Assembly: GCA_949948785.1 (NCBI GenBank)
Contig: CATLGX010000006.1
Location: forward strand, 1 to 53,371
DNA length: 53,371 bases
Direction: 5' to 3'
Source of the DNA: an uncultured Christensenella sp.
GTDB lineage: Bacteria > Bacillota > Clostridia > Christensenellales > Pumilibacteraceae
Shown: piece after piece, positions 38,309 to 47,400 of the stretch
Layout: each line of letters starts with the position of its first letter
Position numbering within the stretch: position 1 is the stretch's first letter
Program-made: the position numbers and the translations under genes
The notes under the pieces: generated by a model
What the model saw: only the letters and a program-made list of their open reading frames with translations
Told to the model about the DNA's origin: nothing
Database searches by the model: none

Positions 38309-39058
38309 TCAATATCGTTGTATGGTATAATCGACATCTAATCCGTATTGAAAACCGTAACGTTTTGTTCCGCAATGATTGCAGCTGAAAGTTTTTACGT
38401 TTACGTTATGATTACCGTCATGTTCTCTTAAATAGTACATGTTAATGTCTGACGAATTACCGTTTCCGTCGCTTACATATCCTACTTTTTGACTGTGCTT
38501 AGTATAGTATTTGATTTTTTCGGTAGACGTCTTTTCCGAATCGATTTCGGTTAATACTCGACCGCAGTTTTTGCATTTTTTTATTTTAAGAATTAAAAGC
38601 GCACTTATAAAGCAGAGCGCTGCCGCAAAATAATGCGATATTAAAGACATTTCAAAAATTGGAAATACGGTTGCCGATAAAATGAACATAGTTCCGAGTA
38701 TAGACATTGGAAGAGCGGTAAATATGTTAAGTATATATTTTTTGTTATTACCGTACGCAATTATCGGGAACGGTTTGATTATAAAGCCAATCATTCCCAA
38801 TATATCGCCGATTTTACTGATTATCGAACTGGTCGAAAAGAATAAATCGTCTAACCAACCCCCTAAAATTCCGTATAAATACAGATATAAAATGAAATCG
38901 ACAATCGAACATATGATTATCGCGCTTATGTCGTTGTTGAGTTCGAGAAGCGTTACGGGGAAGGCTATAAAAACACCTAAAATGAACCAATTTAAAAGTA
39001 CTCCCAAAACCATAATCGCAATGGATTTTGCGGATATTTCGGTTGTGTTATTTTCCAT
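38309..39058 (-). CDS. Polytopic membrane protein with C-terminal Cys-pair (zinc-ribbon-like) segment
   Basis: Four or more hydrophobic segments; KKCKNCGR and CNHCGTKRYGF. Confidence 0.7.
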   Translation of the reverse strand: MENNTTEISAKSIAIMVLGVLLNWFILGVFIAFPVTLLELNNDISAIIICSIVDFILYLYLYGILGGWLDDLFFSTSSIISKIGDILGMIGFIIKPFPIIAYGNNKKYILNIFTALPMSILGTMFILSATVFPIFEMSLISHYFAAALCFISALLILKIKKCKNCGRVLTEIDSEKTSTEKIKYYTKHSQKVGYVSDGNGNSSDINMYYLREHDGNHNVNVKTFSCNHCGTKRYGFQYGLDVDYTIQRY

Positions 39059-39067
39059 AATATAACC

Positions 39068-39325
39068 CTATTTAGTAAAAGTCATTTTTACTTGCGGGTC
39101 GTGTATCGCGTCTTTTCCCAACAACGGACGGATTAAATTAAGCAATGACGTCAATATTCCATCTTTGAAATAATTGCCGCCTTTTTCTATGTAGGTGAGA
39201 ACATATCCCTGATTTTCCCATTCCATAGCTTCGCGTTCCACCGCCGTCCAAAATGCCGCGTTATTTCGCCCGTTGAGTGTAATTGTTACGGAACCGTCTC
39301 TGTTTGTCTTGGCTTTGCGTTTCAT
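39068..39325 (-). CDS. Small hypothetical protein
   Basis: MKRKAKTNRDGSVTITLNGRNNAAFWTAVEREAMEWENQGY; RBS caggag upstream of the internal ATG. Confidence 0.6.
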   Translation of the reverse strand: MKRKAKTNRDGSVTITLNGRNNAAFWTAVEREAMEWENQGYVLTYIEKGGNYFKDGILTSLLNLIRPLLGKDAIHDPQVKMTFTK

Positions 39326-39387
39326 GTTTTTCTCCTGTTTCTTGTAATTTTCGATACATTTTTCAGTGTATCTATTTTCGATTATAT

Positions 39388-39424
39388 CAAGTCTTATAAG
39401 ACTTGTCAAGTCTTTTTTGACTTG
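39388..39424. promoter_or_regulatory. Two adjacent palindromic operators of the XRE regulator
   Basis: CAAGTCTTATAAGACTTG (perfect, 18 nt) and CAAGTC-TTTTTT-GACTTG. Confidence 0.75.
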
Positions 39425-39443
39425 CGCAAGGTATAATATTTAT

Positions 39444-39644
39444 ATGGAATTTTCTAAAAGATTAAAAGAGCTTCGTGCTGCCGCAAATCTGAGCCAAATG
39501 GACTTATCGATAAAGACGGGGATAAGTCAATCCGCAATTGCAAAATGGGAGCTTGAAAAGACGGAGCCGACGGCTTCCGCAATTATTACGCTTGCGCGCT
39601 TTTTTAATGAATCGACAGACTATTTATTGGGTTTGATTGATTAA
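39444..39644 (+). CDS. XRE-family HTH transcriptional regulator
   Basis: MEFSKRLKELRAAANLSQMDLSIKTGISQSAIAKWELEKTEPTASAIITLARFF. Confidence 0.9.
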   Translation: MEFSKRLKELRAAANLSQMDLSIKTGISQSAIAKWELEKTEPTASAIITLARFFNESTDYLLGLID

Positions 39645-39785
39645 ATTGTATTCATAACATAGAATAATCGAGTAACCGAGGACGGTGTTACTTAAAATGG
39701 GGCAGGGTATTCAAATTATTCTAAATACAATGTGTATTCATGTAGTTAGCGGTGGCTAACTTTTGATTAAAAAAGGCGGTAATAC

Positions 39786-39814
39786 TTGAAATGCGTCGAA
39801 AAATATGTTAAAAT
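39786..39814 (+). promoter_or_regulatory. Promoter of the hydrogenase operon
   Basis: TTGAAA - 17 nt - TAAAAT, about 80 nt upstream of the first ORF. Confidence 0.6.
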
Positions 39815-39901
39815 CATTTCGTACGGCGTAAACGCGGTTTGGATTGTCGGTTTCGTATCGGCTCGGGCGCGCCGCGATAAAATTTAAGGAGCATACATAA
39901 T

Positions 39902-40369
39902 ATGACCGAAGAAAAGGATAAACAGTTCGGCGAGGTTTTGGAAAGTCTAAAAGACGTGCCGGGCCCCGTTATGATGGCGATGCAAAAAGCGCAGGAGATA
40001 TACGGGTATCTTCCCATAGAGGTTCAACTGCGCATAGCCGATTATTTCGGCGTGCCGCTCGCTACCGTGTACGGCATTGCGACTTTTTACTCGCAGTTCC
40101 GTCTCGAACAGCCCGGTCAGATAAAGATAGCTGTCTGCCTCGGCACGGCATGCTACGTAAAAGGCAGCGGCGGGGTAATCGAGAAGTTCGGACGCATGCT
40201 CGGCGTAGAGCCGGGACATACCACGCCCGACGGCAGATTCACGCTCGAAGCGACGCGTTGCATCGGTTGTTGCGGTCTCGCGCCCGTGCTTACTGTAAAC
40301 GGCGAGGTTTACGGCAAAGTTACCGAGGACAGCGTCGACGAGATAATGGCTAAGTATAATAACGCGTAG
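39902..40369 (+). CDS. NuoE-like 2Fe-2S subunit of NAD(P)-linked [FeFe] hydrogenase
   Basis: VMMAMQKAQEIYGYLPIEVQLRIADYFGVPLATVYGIATFYSQFRLEQPG; CLGTACYVKG; CIGCCGLAPV. Confidence 0.93.
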   Translation: MTEEKDKQFGEVLESLKDVPGPVMMAMQKAQEIYGYLPIEVQLRIADYFGVPLATVYGIATFYSQFRLEQPGQIKIAVCLGTACYVKGSGGVIEKFGRMLGVEPGHTTPDGRFTLEATRCIGCCGLAPVLTVNGEVYGKVTEDSVDEIMAKYNNA

Positions 40370-40370
40370 C

Positions 40371-40493
40371 TTGAAGACGGTTGCATCGCGTGATGCAGAT
40401 TGCGTGCTTGTGCCGTGATAGTCGTGTAGTCCGTTCTACGCTTATCACGCGCGTTTAGCCGTCTGTCTGCCCGATGCGCGCCTATGTCTTCAA
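40371..40493 (+). other. Structured intergenic region within the hydrogenase operon
   Basis: Outer ttgaagac/gtcttcaa; alternative agacgg/ccgtct; hairpins gcatc-gcgt-gatgc and cgtgata..gtgtag-tccgtt-ctacgc..tatcacg. Confidence 0.55.
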
Positions 40494-40526
40494 AACCACT
40501 TTGCGATAAGGAGCAAATACAAATAC

Positions 40527-42395
40527 ATGAAAACATTAAAAGAACTTCAAGAGATACGCGACCGCGAAAAGGGCGGTCTCGACGAGCGCTGCGAAGGCGC
40601 GACCGTTACCGAGGGCGCGCCGCGCGCGCATGTTTTGGTTTGCGGCGGTACGGGTTGCACGTCGGGCAACAGCAAGATAATTTACGATAACTTCAAGACG
40701 CTTCTCGCGGAGAAGAACGTTACGGACATAAACGTCATAATGACGGGCTGTTTCGGACTTTGTTCGAAAGGTCCCATCGTCGTCGTATATCCCGACGGTT
40801 CGTTCTATACGCACGTAAAGCCCGAGGACGTAGCCGAGATTGTCGACGCGCACCTTATCGGCGGCGCGCCCGTCGAGCGTTTGCTTCACGCCGAAAAGGA
40901 CGCAGACGGGCAGATGAAGTCCATTAACGACACCGACTTCTATAAGAGCCAGCGTCGCGTCGTGCTTCGCAACTGCGGCGTTATCGACCCCGAAAATATA
41001 GACGAATATCTCGCTCGCGACGGTTACAAGGCATATGAAAAAGCCGTGTCTACCATGACGCAGCAACAGGTCATAGACGAAATCAAAAAGAGCGGTTTGC
41101 GCGGCAGAGGCGGCGCGGGCTTCCCGACGGGCATGAAGTGGCAGTTTACTCACGACGCGCCCGGCACGGACAAATACGTCGCTTGCAACGCCGACGAGGG
41201 CGACCCCGGCGCGTTCATGGACAGGTCGCTTCTCGAAGGCGACCCGCACGCCGTCATCGAAGCAATGATGATAGCGGGCTATGCCGTAGGCGCGGAGCGC
41301 GGCGTAATTTACGTTCGTGCAGAGTACCCGATAGCCGTTCACCGTCTCGAAGTTGCAATCAAGCAGGCGCACGAGTACGGCATACTCGGCGACAACGCTT
41401 TGGGTCTCGGACACAAGTTCGAACTCGAACTCCGTCTCGGCGCGGGCGCGTTCGTATGCGGCGAGGAGACTGCGCTTCTCAATTCGTCGGAAGGCAAGCG
41501 CGGCGAGCCGCGTCAGCGTCCGCCGTTCCCCGCGGTCAAAGGCTTGTTCGGCAAGCCGACGCTCATCAATAACGTCGAGACTTACGGCAACATTACTCAG
41601 ATTATACTCAACGGCGCGGACTGGTTTGCGAGCGTCGGAACTGAAAAGAGCAAGGGCACCAAGGTGTTCGCGCTCGGCGGCAAGCTCGAAAACGTCGGTC
41701 TTGTGGAAATACCGATGGGCACGACGCTCCGCACTATCGTCGAGGATATCGGCGGCGGTTGCCCGCACGGCAAAAAATTCAAAGCGGCGCAGACGGGCGG
41801 ACCGTCGGGCGGTTGCATACCCGCGTCGCTCATAGACACGCCCATAGATTACGACAGCCTTATGGCTATCGGTTCGATGATGGGGTCGGGCGGACTTATC
41901 GTCATGGACGAGGATAACTGTATGGTCGACATCGCCAAGTTCTTCCTCGAATTCACTGTTGACGAGTCGTGCGGCAAGTGCACGCCCTGCCGAATCGGCA
42001 ACAAACGCCTTTTGGAAATGCTCGATAAGGTTACAAAAGGCGAGGCGACGCTCGAAGACCTCGATAAGATGGAAGAGCTTTGCTACTACATAAAGGAAAA
42101 CTCGCTTTGCGGACTCGGTCAGACCGCGCCCAACCCCGTGCTTTCTACGCTTCGCTATTTCCGCGACGAGTACGAGGCGCACTGCAACGGTAAGTGCCCC
42201 GCGGGCGTATGCAAGGCGCTCGTCAGCTATAAAGTCGACCCCGAAAAATGTATCGGTTGCACGATATGCGCGCGCAACTGTCCCGTCGGCGCGATATCCG
42301 GCTCCGTTAAGCAAACGCATTCCATCGACCCTAAAAAGTGCATTAAGTGCGGTGTGTGCGCGTCCAAGTGTCCCAAGGGCGCAATATCCAAATAA
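40527..42395 (+). CDS. NuoF-like flavin/FeS subunit of NAD(P)-linked [FeFe] hydrogenase
   Basis: GLRGRGGAGFPTGMKWQFT; NADEGDPGAFMDRSLLEGDPH; GAFVCGEETALLNSSEGKRGEPRQRPPFPA; C-terminal two 4Fe-4S motifs. Confidence 0.95.
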   Translation: MKTLKELQEIRDREKGGLDERCEGATVTEGAPRAHVLVCGGTGCTSGNSKIIYDNFKTLLAEKNVTDINVIMTGCFGLCSKGPIVVVYPDGSFYTHVKPEDVAEIVDAHLIGGAPVERLLHAEKDADGQMKSINDTDFYKSQRRVVLRNCGVIDPENIDEYLARDGYKAYEKAVSTMTQQQVIDEIKKSGLRGRGGAGFPTGMKWQFTHDAPGTDKYVACNADEGDPGAFMDRSLLEGDPHAVIEAMMIAGYAVGAERGVIYVRAEYPIAVHRLEVAIKQAHEYGILGDNALGLGHKFELELRLGAGAFVCGEETALLNSSEGKRGEPRQRPPFPAVKGLFGKPTLINNVETYGNITQIILNGADWFASVGTEKSKGTKVFALGGKLENVGLVEIPMGTTLRTIVEDIGGGCPHGKKFKAAQTGGPSGGCIPASLIDTPIDYDSLMAIGSMMGSGGLIVMDEDNCMVDIAKFFLEFTVDESCGKCTPCRIGNKRLLEMLDKVTKGEATLEDLDKMEELCYYIKENSLCGLGQTAPNPVLSTLRYFRDEYEAHCNGKCPAGVCKALVSYKVDPEKCIGCTICARNCPVGAISGSVKQTHSIDPKKCIKCGVCASKCPKGAISK

Positions 42396-42467
42396 CGTCG
42401 TATGCGTTAACACCTAATTTATTAGCGCGCAATTCGCACATAATATACAAGGAGAAACATAGTAAAT

Positions 42468-44219
42468 ATGAAAAATATAAATCTTACCGTCAACGGCGTA
42501 CCCGTAACAGTGCCCGAGGGCACGCGCATACTCGACGCGGCTATCAAAGCGGGGTTTAAAGTGCCCACGCTGTGTTACATGAAAGACTTGTGCAACGAGT
42601 CCAGCTGCCGCGTGTGCGTCGTTGAGATTAAGGGCAATCGCAAACTTATGACGGCTTGCTCGACGGTCGTTTCAGAGGGCATGGAAGTACTGACGAATAC
42701 GCCCAAGGTTCGCGCGTCCAGAAAGATAACGCTCGAACTCATGCTCAGCAACCATCATAAAGAATGTCTCAGTTGCGTGAGAAGCGGCAACTGCGAGCTT
42801 CAAACGCTTGCAAACGAGTACGGCTGCGACGCCGAAAAGTACGAAGGCGCTATGAACTCGTACGACGTGGACGACGCAACGGAGTACCTCGTCCGCGACA
42901 ATAACAAGTGCATACTTTGCCGCAGATGCGTAGCGGCGTGCAACAAAGTTCAGACCGTCGGCGTAATCGACGCGGGCAACCGCGGCTTTGCGACGCGCAT
43001 AGCCAGCCCGTTTGAAAAAGACCTCGGCGGAGTGCCGTGCGTCGCTTGCGGACAGTGCATAAACGTTTGCCCGACGGGCGCGTTGCGCGAAAAAGACAGC
43101 ATAAAAGCAGTCGAAAAATTGCTTGCCGACCCCGAAAAGACGGTAATCGTCGGAACGGCGCCGTCCGTCCGCGCCGCGCTCGGCGAGGAGTTCGGCTATC
43201 CTATCGGCACGGATACCGAGGGCAGAATGGTCGCCGCGCTCAAAGCAATCGGCTTCGACAAAGTGTTCGACGTCGATATGGCGGCGGATATGACGATAAT
43301 GGAAGAGGGAACGGAATTTATTTCCCGTCTCAACGACAAAAACGCCGTTCTTCCCATGATAACTTCGTGCAGCGCGGGCTGGGTTCGGTTTATCGAGTTT
43401 AACTATCCCGAGCTTTTGCCGCACCTTTCGACGTGCAAGTCGCCGCAACAGATGTTCGGCGCAATCATGAAAACATACTACGCCAAGAAAATCGGCGTCG
43501 CCCCCGAGAATATCGCGGTCGTAACCGTCATGCCGTGCATTGCAAAGAAGTTTGAAAAACTGCGCGACGACGAGTGCGCCGCCGGCGCGGGAATTCCCGA
43601 TATCGACGAGTCTATAACCACACGCGAGCTTGCGCGAATGATAAAGAACTACGGCATAAACTTCAATGCGCTCGACCCTAAAACCGAGTTTGACAATCCC
43701 ATCGGCAAGGGCAGTACCGCAGGTCTGATTTTCGGAGCAACGGGCGGCGTTATGGAAGCCGCGCTCCGAACCGTGGCGGAAACGGTAACGGGCGAGACGT
43801 TGGAAAATATCGACTTCAAAGCGACGCGCGGTACGAAAGGCATAAAGGAAGCGACGATAACGCTTGCCGGCAAGCAGATAAATATCTGCGTCGCCAGCGG
43901 CTTGGCCAACGCGCGCAAGATAATGGACGATATTAAAGCCGGAAAGAGCAAGTACCACTTTATCGAAATCATGGCTTGCCCCGGCGGTTGCGTAAACGGC
44001 GGCGGTCAGCCGATAGTCAGCAGCGAAAAGCGCAATCTCGTTGACGTAGCCAAAACGCGCGCCGGCGTTCTTTACAAGAAAGACAAAAAGGACGCGCTCA
44101 GAAAATCTCACGACAATCCCGTCGTGAACACTCTGTACGGCGACTACTTCGAAAAACCCAACAGCCACGTTGCGCACAAAACGCTCCATACGAGCTACGT
44201 AAAACGCAACAGATATTAA
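42468..44219 (+). CDS. hydA: [FeFe] hydrogenase catalytic subunit
   Basis: N-terminal 2Fe-2S and HHKECLSCVRSGNC cluster motifs, two 4Fe-4S motifs; L1 TSCSAGW, L2 MPCIAKKFE, L3 EIMACPGGCVNGGGQP. Confidence 0.95.
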   Translation: MKNINLTVNGVPVTVPEGTRILDAAIKAGFKVPTLCYMKDLCNESSCRVCVVEIKGNRKLMTACSTVVSEGMEVLTNTPKVRASRKITLELMLSNHHKECLSCVRSGNCELQTLANEYGCDAEKYEGAMNSYDVDDATEYLVRDNNKCILCRRCVAACNKVQTVGVIDAGNRGFATRIASPFEKDLGGVPCVACGQCINVCPTGALREKDSIKAVEKLLADPEKTVIVGTAPSVRAALGEEFGYPIGTDTEGRMVAALKAIGFDKVFDVDMAADMTIMEEGTEFISRLNDKNAVLPMITSCSAGWVRFIEFNYPELLPHLSTCKSPQQMFGAIMKTYYAKKIGVAPENIAVVTVMPCIAKKFEKLRDDECAAGAGIPDIDESITTRELARMIKNYGINFNALDPKTEFDNPIGKGSTAGLIFGATGGVMEAALRTVAETVTGETLENIDFKATRGTKGIKEATITLAGKQINICVASGLANARKIMDDIKAGKSKYHFIEIMACPGGCVNGGGQPIVSSEKRNLVDVAKTRAGVLYKKDKKDALRKSHDNPVVNTLYGDYFEKPNSHVAHKTLHTSYVKRNRY

Positions 44220-44233
44220 ATCCGTTATTATTT

Positions 44234-44268
44234 AAGGACGCTCTCGTATATGCGAAAGCGTCCTTTTT
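44234..44268 (+). terminator. Intrinsic terminator after hydA
   Basis: aaggacgct ... agcgtcctt followed by ttt. Confidence 0.85.
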
Positions 44269-44345
44269 CATATTTCATAATCCGATTATTGCGCTATGAA
44301 AACAGCGCACGGCAAATCGGAAATGCCGTTTGCGTGTTTTCCGCT

Positions 44346-44555
44346 TTAATAATCGCGCAAGCCGAGAATATAATCCGCCGAAAAACCGAGTTCCTTACAA
44401 AGCCTCGCAAACGTAGTGAGAGACGGCAGTTTGTCCGTGGTTGCGTACTGCGTTACCATTTCCGAACTTACGCCTATGCGCGCGGCGATTTCCACCGTTG
44501 TAAGCCCGCTACCGCGCAGTTCCTCTTTAAGTCGGCTTTTTATTATTGATTGCAT
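44346..44555 (-). CDS. Small XRE-family HTH regulator
   Basis: LKEELRGSGLTTVEIAARIGVSSEMVTQYATTDKLPSLTTFARLCKELGFSADYILGL. Confidence 0.85.
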   Translation of the reverse strand: MQSIIKSRLKEELRGSGLTTVEIAARIGVSSEMVTQYATTDKLPSLTTFARLCKELGFSADYILGLRDY

Positions 44556-44619
44556 ATAGTTCCCCCTTTTTGATTGCCGTCGTATATTATAGTTTTTAAG
44601 TTCCGTTAAAATTTTATCA

Positions 44620-44667
44620 CTAACCGACGGTTAATTGCTTGACACTAACCAATGGTTAGTTTATAAT
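44620..44667 (+). promoter_or_regulatory. Consensus promoter (TTGACA-17-TATAAT) with a perfect palindromic operator in its spacer and a second operator upstream
   Basis: TAACCGACGGTTA at 44621-44633; CTAACCAATGGTTAG at 44645-44659 lies between -35 (44639-44644) and -10 (44662-44667). Confidence 0.85.
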
Positions 44668-44671
44668 AAAA

Positions 44672-44776
44672 GCGCCGGTACATATCGGCGCCGTTGATTT
44701 GTTGCCTCCCAGCGCAAATACGGGATAGGGGAGCGCGTGCCGAGCGGCGCGCGTTTCCGTTTGCGGAAACGCGCGC
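44672..44776 (+). other. Structured leader or possible small RNA
   Basis: Hairpins gcgccg-gtacatat-cggcgc (44672-44691) and gcgcgcgtttccg-tttg-cggaaacgcgcgc (44747-44776, 13-bp perfect stem) directly downstream of the promoter. Confidence 0.5.
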
Positions 44777-44871
44777 ATGATTGCTTGATTTTTCGGAGCT
44801 GAATATGGTATATTTTCGCATATGGAAAAATATGCGGAACATAAGGCATCCGACGCGACGCGAGCGTGCGT

Positions 44872-45993
44872 ATGTGGATAGCGATTTTCTCGGCGGCGAT
44901 TATTTTCGCAGTCGGTTGTTTTGCTTACTTGTGCAGGCGGATATATAAGCTGATGCCCGAAACGGTGGTTGCGCCTGCCGTAAAACACGGCAAACTTTTT
45001 CGCATGTTTGCCGTTGTGTATTCGTTATTGCTGTGCTTTGTGCTGTCGGCGATTTTTCTCGACGCTATAAACGCTTTGCTCGTTTTCGTGCATCTCGTCG
45101 TGTTTCTTGTAGTATTCGACGTGATATTTTATATTATCAAACGCGTGCGAAAAAAATCGTTTCGATTCGATTTTTCGTTTGTATCGGCAATTATCGCGAC
45201 GGCGGTTTATCTTACGGTCGGATATGTGCTTGCAAACACGGTTTCGGCTACGCGATATGCGTTGAGCACCGAAAAACATGTAGGAGACTTCCGCGTTGTA
45301 ATGTTTGCGGACTCCCATGTCGGAACGACGTTTGACGGTGCGGAACTTAACCGATACGTATCGCGGATGAACGCTTATAATTCGGACGTCGTAATTATTG
45401 CGGGCGATTACGTTGACGACGATACGTCGCTCGCCGACATGCGCGATGCTTGCCGCGCGCTCGGTCGGCTTAAAACTCGTTTCGGCGTTTATTTCGTTTT
45501 CGGCAATCACGACGCGGGATATTACGACAATTCGAAGCGCGGTTACGATGCCGACGACCTCGCGCGCGAACTTGAAAATAACGGAGTTTCCGTTATCGAG
45601 GATGAAGCGGTATTGATAGACGACAGAATTTATATCGTCGGACGGCGCGATAAATCGGCAGAGAGTAAGGGTGAAAAACGCGAAGATATGAAAAGTCTGA
45701 CGTTCGGGCTCGATAAATCAAAGTATATAATAGTCGCCGACCATCAACCGGTCGATTACGAAAAACAAAAAAACGTCGTCGACCTCGTTTTGTCGGGGCA
45801 TACCCACGGCGGGCAAATGTTCCCGATTGGTTTGGTCAGCGACATGTTCGGTTTAAACGACCTTGTATACGGGCACGAGCGCCGAGCCGACACGGATTTT
45901 ATCGTAACATCCGGAATATCGGATTGGGCGTTTAAGTTCAAGATAGGTTGTCGGTCGGAATTTACTGTAATAGACATTCGCGAAAAGACGTGA
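44872..45993 (+). CDS. Membrane-anchored metallophosphoesterase (YkuE/YaeI-like)
   Basis: N-terminal TM segments; VVMFADSHVGTTFD, VIIAGDYVDDD, YFVFGNHDAGYY, IIVADHQP, LSGHTHGGQMFP. Confidence 0.9.
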   Translation: MWIAIFSAAIIFAVGCFAYLCRRIYKLMPETVVAPAVKHGKLFRMFAVVYSLLLCFVLSAIFLDAINALLVFVHLVVFLVVFDVIFYIIKRVRKKSFRFDFSFVSAIIATAVYLTVGYVLANTVSATRYALSTEKHVGDFRVVMFADSHVGTTFDGAELNRYVSRMNAYNSDVVIIAGDYVDDDTSLADMRDACRALGRLKTRFGVYFVFGNHDAGYYDNSKRGYDADDLARELENNGVSVIEDEAVLIDDRIYIVGRRDKSAESKGEKREDMKSLTFGLDKSKYIIVADHQPVDYEKQKNVVDLVLSGHTHGGQMFPIGLVSDMFGLNDLVYGHERRADTDFIVTSGISDWAFKFKIGCRSEFTVIDIREKT

Positions 45994-46095
45994 TGTTTAG
46001 CCAAATTGCAAAGCGAAAAAACAGTTGATTTAATGTAACGATTGTTGTATAATATATGCGAGGATTTCCGCTATGCCGAGAATTACGTCTGTACT

Positions 46096-46782
46096 ATGAA
46101 TATCGACGGGCTTAAACGCAATCTCGACGCGGTGTTGTCCGCAGTCGAAAAAACGGCATCTCGCGTCGGACGTTCGGTTACGGTTGTCGCCGCGACAAAA
46201 ACCGTGAGTGCGCAAACGGTATCGGAGCTTGTCGGTTTCGGCTTAAAAGACGTCGGAGAAAACCGCGTGCAGGAATATCTCGCGAAGAAAGACGGCGTTA
46301 AAGGCGCGAATTGGCACTTTATAGGCACATTGCAGCGCAATAAGGCAAAGTACCTTGTCGGCGACGTCGCTCTTATACAGTCGGTGTCGAATGTCGCTCT
46401 CGCCGAGGAAATAGACGCCATTGCCGCAAAGCGCGGTGTCGTTCAGCCAATACTCGCGGAACTTAACGCGGCGGACGAAGAGTGCAAGACGGGCGCAAAA
46501 TCTTACGAGATAGAGCGTCTTATCGAGGTAGCGTCCGCACTGCGCAACGTGGAACTACGGGGACTTATGGCTGTTCCGCCGATTGGAGCGGGCGACGAAG
46601 TTTATCGGTACGTTTACGGCGTTTACGAGAAATACCGCGGCGGTGCGTTCGATATTTTGTCGGTGGGCATGAGCGGAGACTTCGAGCGCGCGATTGAGAA
46701 CGGAAGCAACATGGTGCGGATAGGCTCTGCGATTTTCGGGTCGCGCCCGCCGCTCGCACATAAAATACAAGAGGAGAAATAA
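46096..46782 (+). CDS. yggS: YggS family pyridoxal-phosphate homeostasis protein
   Basis: VVAATKTVSAQTVSELVGFGLKDVGENRVQEYLAKKD; WHFIGTLQRNKAKYLV; SVGMSGDFERAIENGSNMVRIGSAIFG; internal Met start. Confidence 0.93.
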   Translation: MNIDGLKRNLDAVLSAVEKTASRVGRSVTVVAATKTVSAQTVSELVGFGLKDVGENRVQEYLAKKDGVKGANWHFIGTLQRNKAKYLVGDVALIQSVSNVALAEEIDAIAAKRGVVQPILAELNAADEECKTGAKSYEIERLIEVASALRNVELRGLMAVPPIGAGDEVYRYVYGVYEKYRGGAFDILSVGMSGDFERAIENGSNMVRIGSAIFGSRPPLAHKIQEEK

Positions 46783-46788
46783 GCGAAT

Positions 46789-47361
46789 ATGCCGAACGAC
46801 GATTTCGATACGTTTCTGTGGCGTGCGAGCAATTACAAGGGCGGCAAGCCCGAGATTTTCGAGGACACGCACGACGAGTACGACAATTATGTCGGCGACA
46901 AAAAGAAGAAGCAGCAAAACGCTTTCGGTTACACGCAGCCGTCTTATGCCGCGCCGCAACAGCAGGCATATCCGCAGTTTCCGCAGAAATCGGATTCGGT
47001 TACCAAGATTGAACGCGATTTGGTAAATCCTCCGAAGTTTCAGTATTACGACGTGCCTGCGCCCGAAAAAAAGGCGGCGCCGCTTCCCAAAGTCGACCAG
47101 TTCATTTCTCCGCGGTTATATCAAAACATCGTGCTTTACACTCCGCGCAACGCGTCGGACGTAGAGCGTCTGATAGACTATATGCGTCGCCGCGAGCCTG
47201 CTATCGTGGACCTTGACCCCATATCTGACACCGAGGACGCGCAGCGGGTGCTCGACTTCACGTCGGGCGCCGTGTATGCGTTGGGCGGCAGAGTTATATC
47301 CATCAAGACAAACATGTTCCTCATTGTGCCGGAAGGCATAGAGGTGGCAAAACCCGAGTAA
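46789..47361 (+). CDS. sepF: Cell division protein SepF
   Basis: RNASDVERLIDYMRRREPAIVDLDPISDTEDAQRVLDFTSGAVYALGGRVISIKTNMFLIVPEGI. Confidence 0.92.
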   Translation: MPNDDFDTFLWRASNYKGGKPEIFEDTHDEYDNYVGDKKKKQQNAFGYTQPSYAAPQQQAYPQFPQKSDSVTKIERDLVNPPKFQYYDVPAPEKKAAPLPKVDQFISPRLYQNIVLYTPRNASDVERLIDYMRRREPAIVDLDPISDTEDAQRVLDFTSGAVYALGGRVISIKTNMFLIVPEGIEVAKPE

Positions 47362-47400
47362 AACGCCCGATATAAAAATAAGCGCAAATTCGGAGTGCGA

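Noticed and set aside
40536-42413. 625-aa minus-strand ORF opposite the NuoF-like gene (and the similar 505-aa ORF opposite hydA at 42672-44189)
   Set aside because: Antisense shadow of strongly biased codon usage. Low-complexity Arg/Ala/Val-rich translation with no family features; the sense strand carries clear conserved enzymes.
39902-44219. Respiratory complex I assignment for the NuoE/NuoF-like genes
   Set aside because: Followed directly by [FeFe] hydrogenase HydA. NuoF-like protein has the extra N-terminal 2Fe-2S and C-terminal ferredoxin domains typical of NAD(P)-linked hydrogenases; no membrane subunits present.
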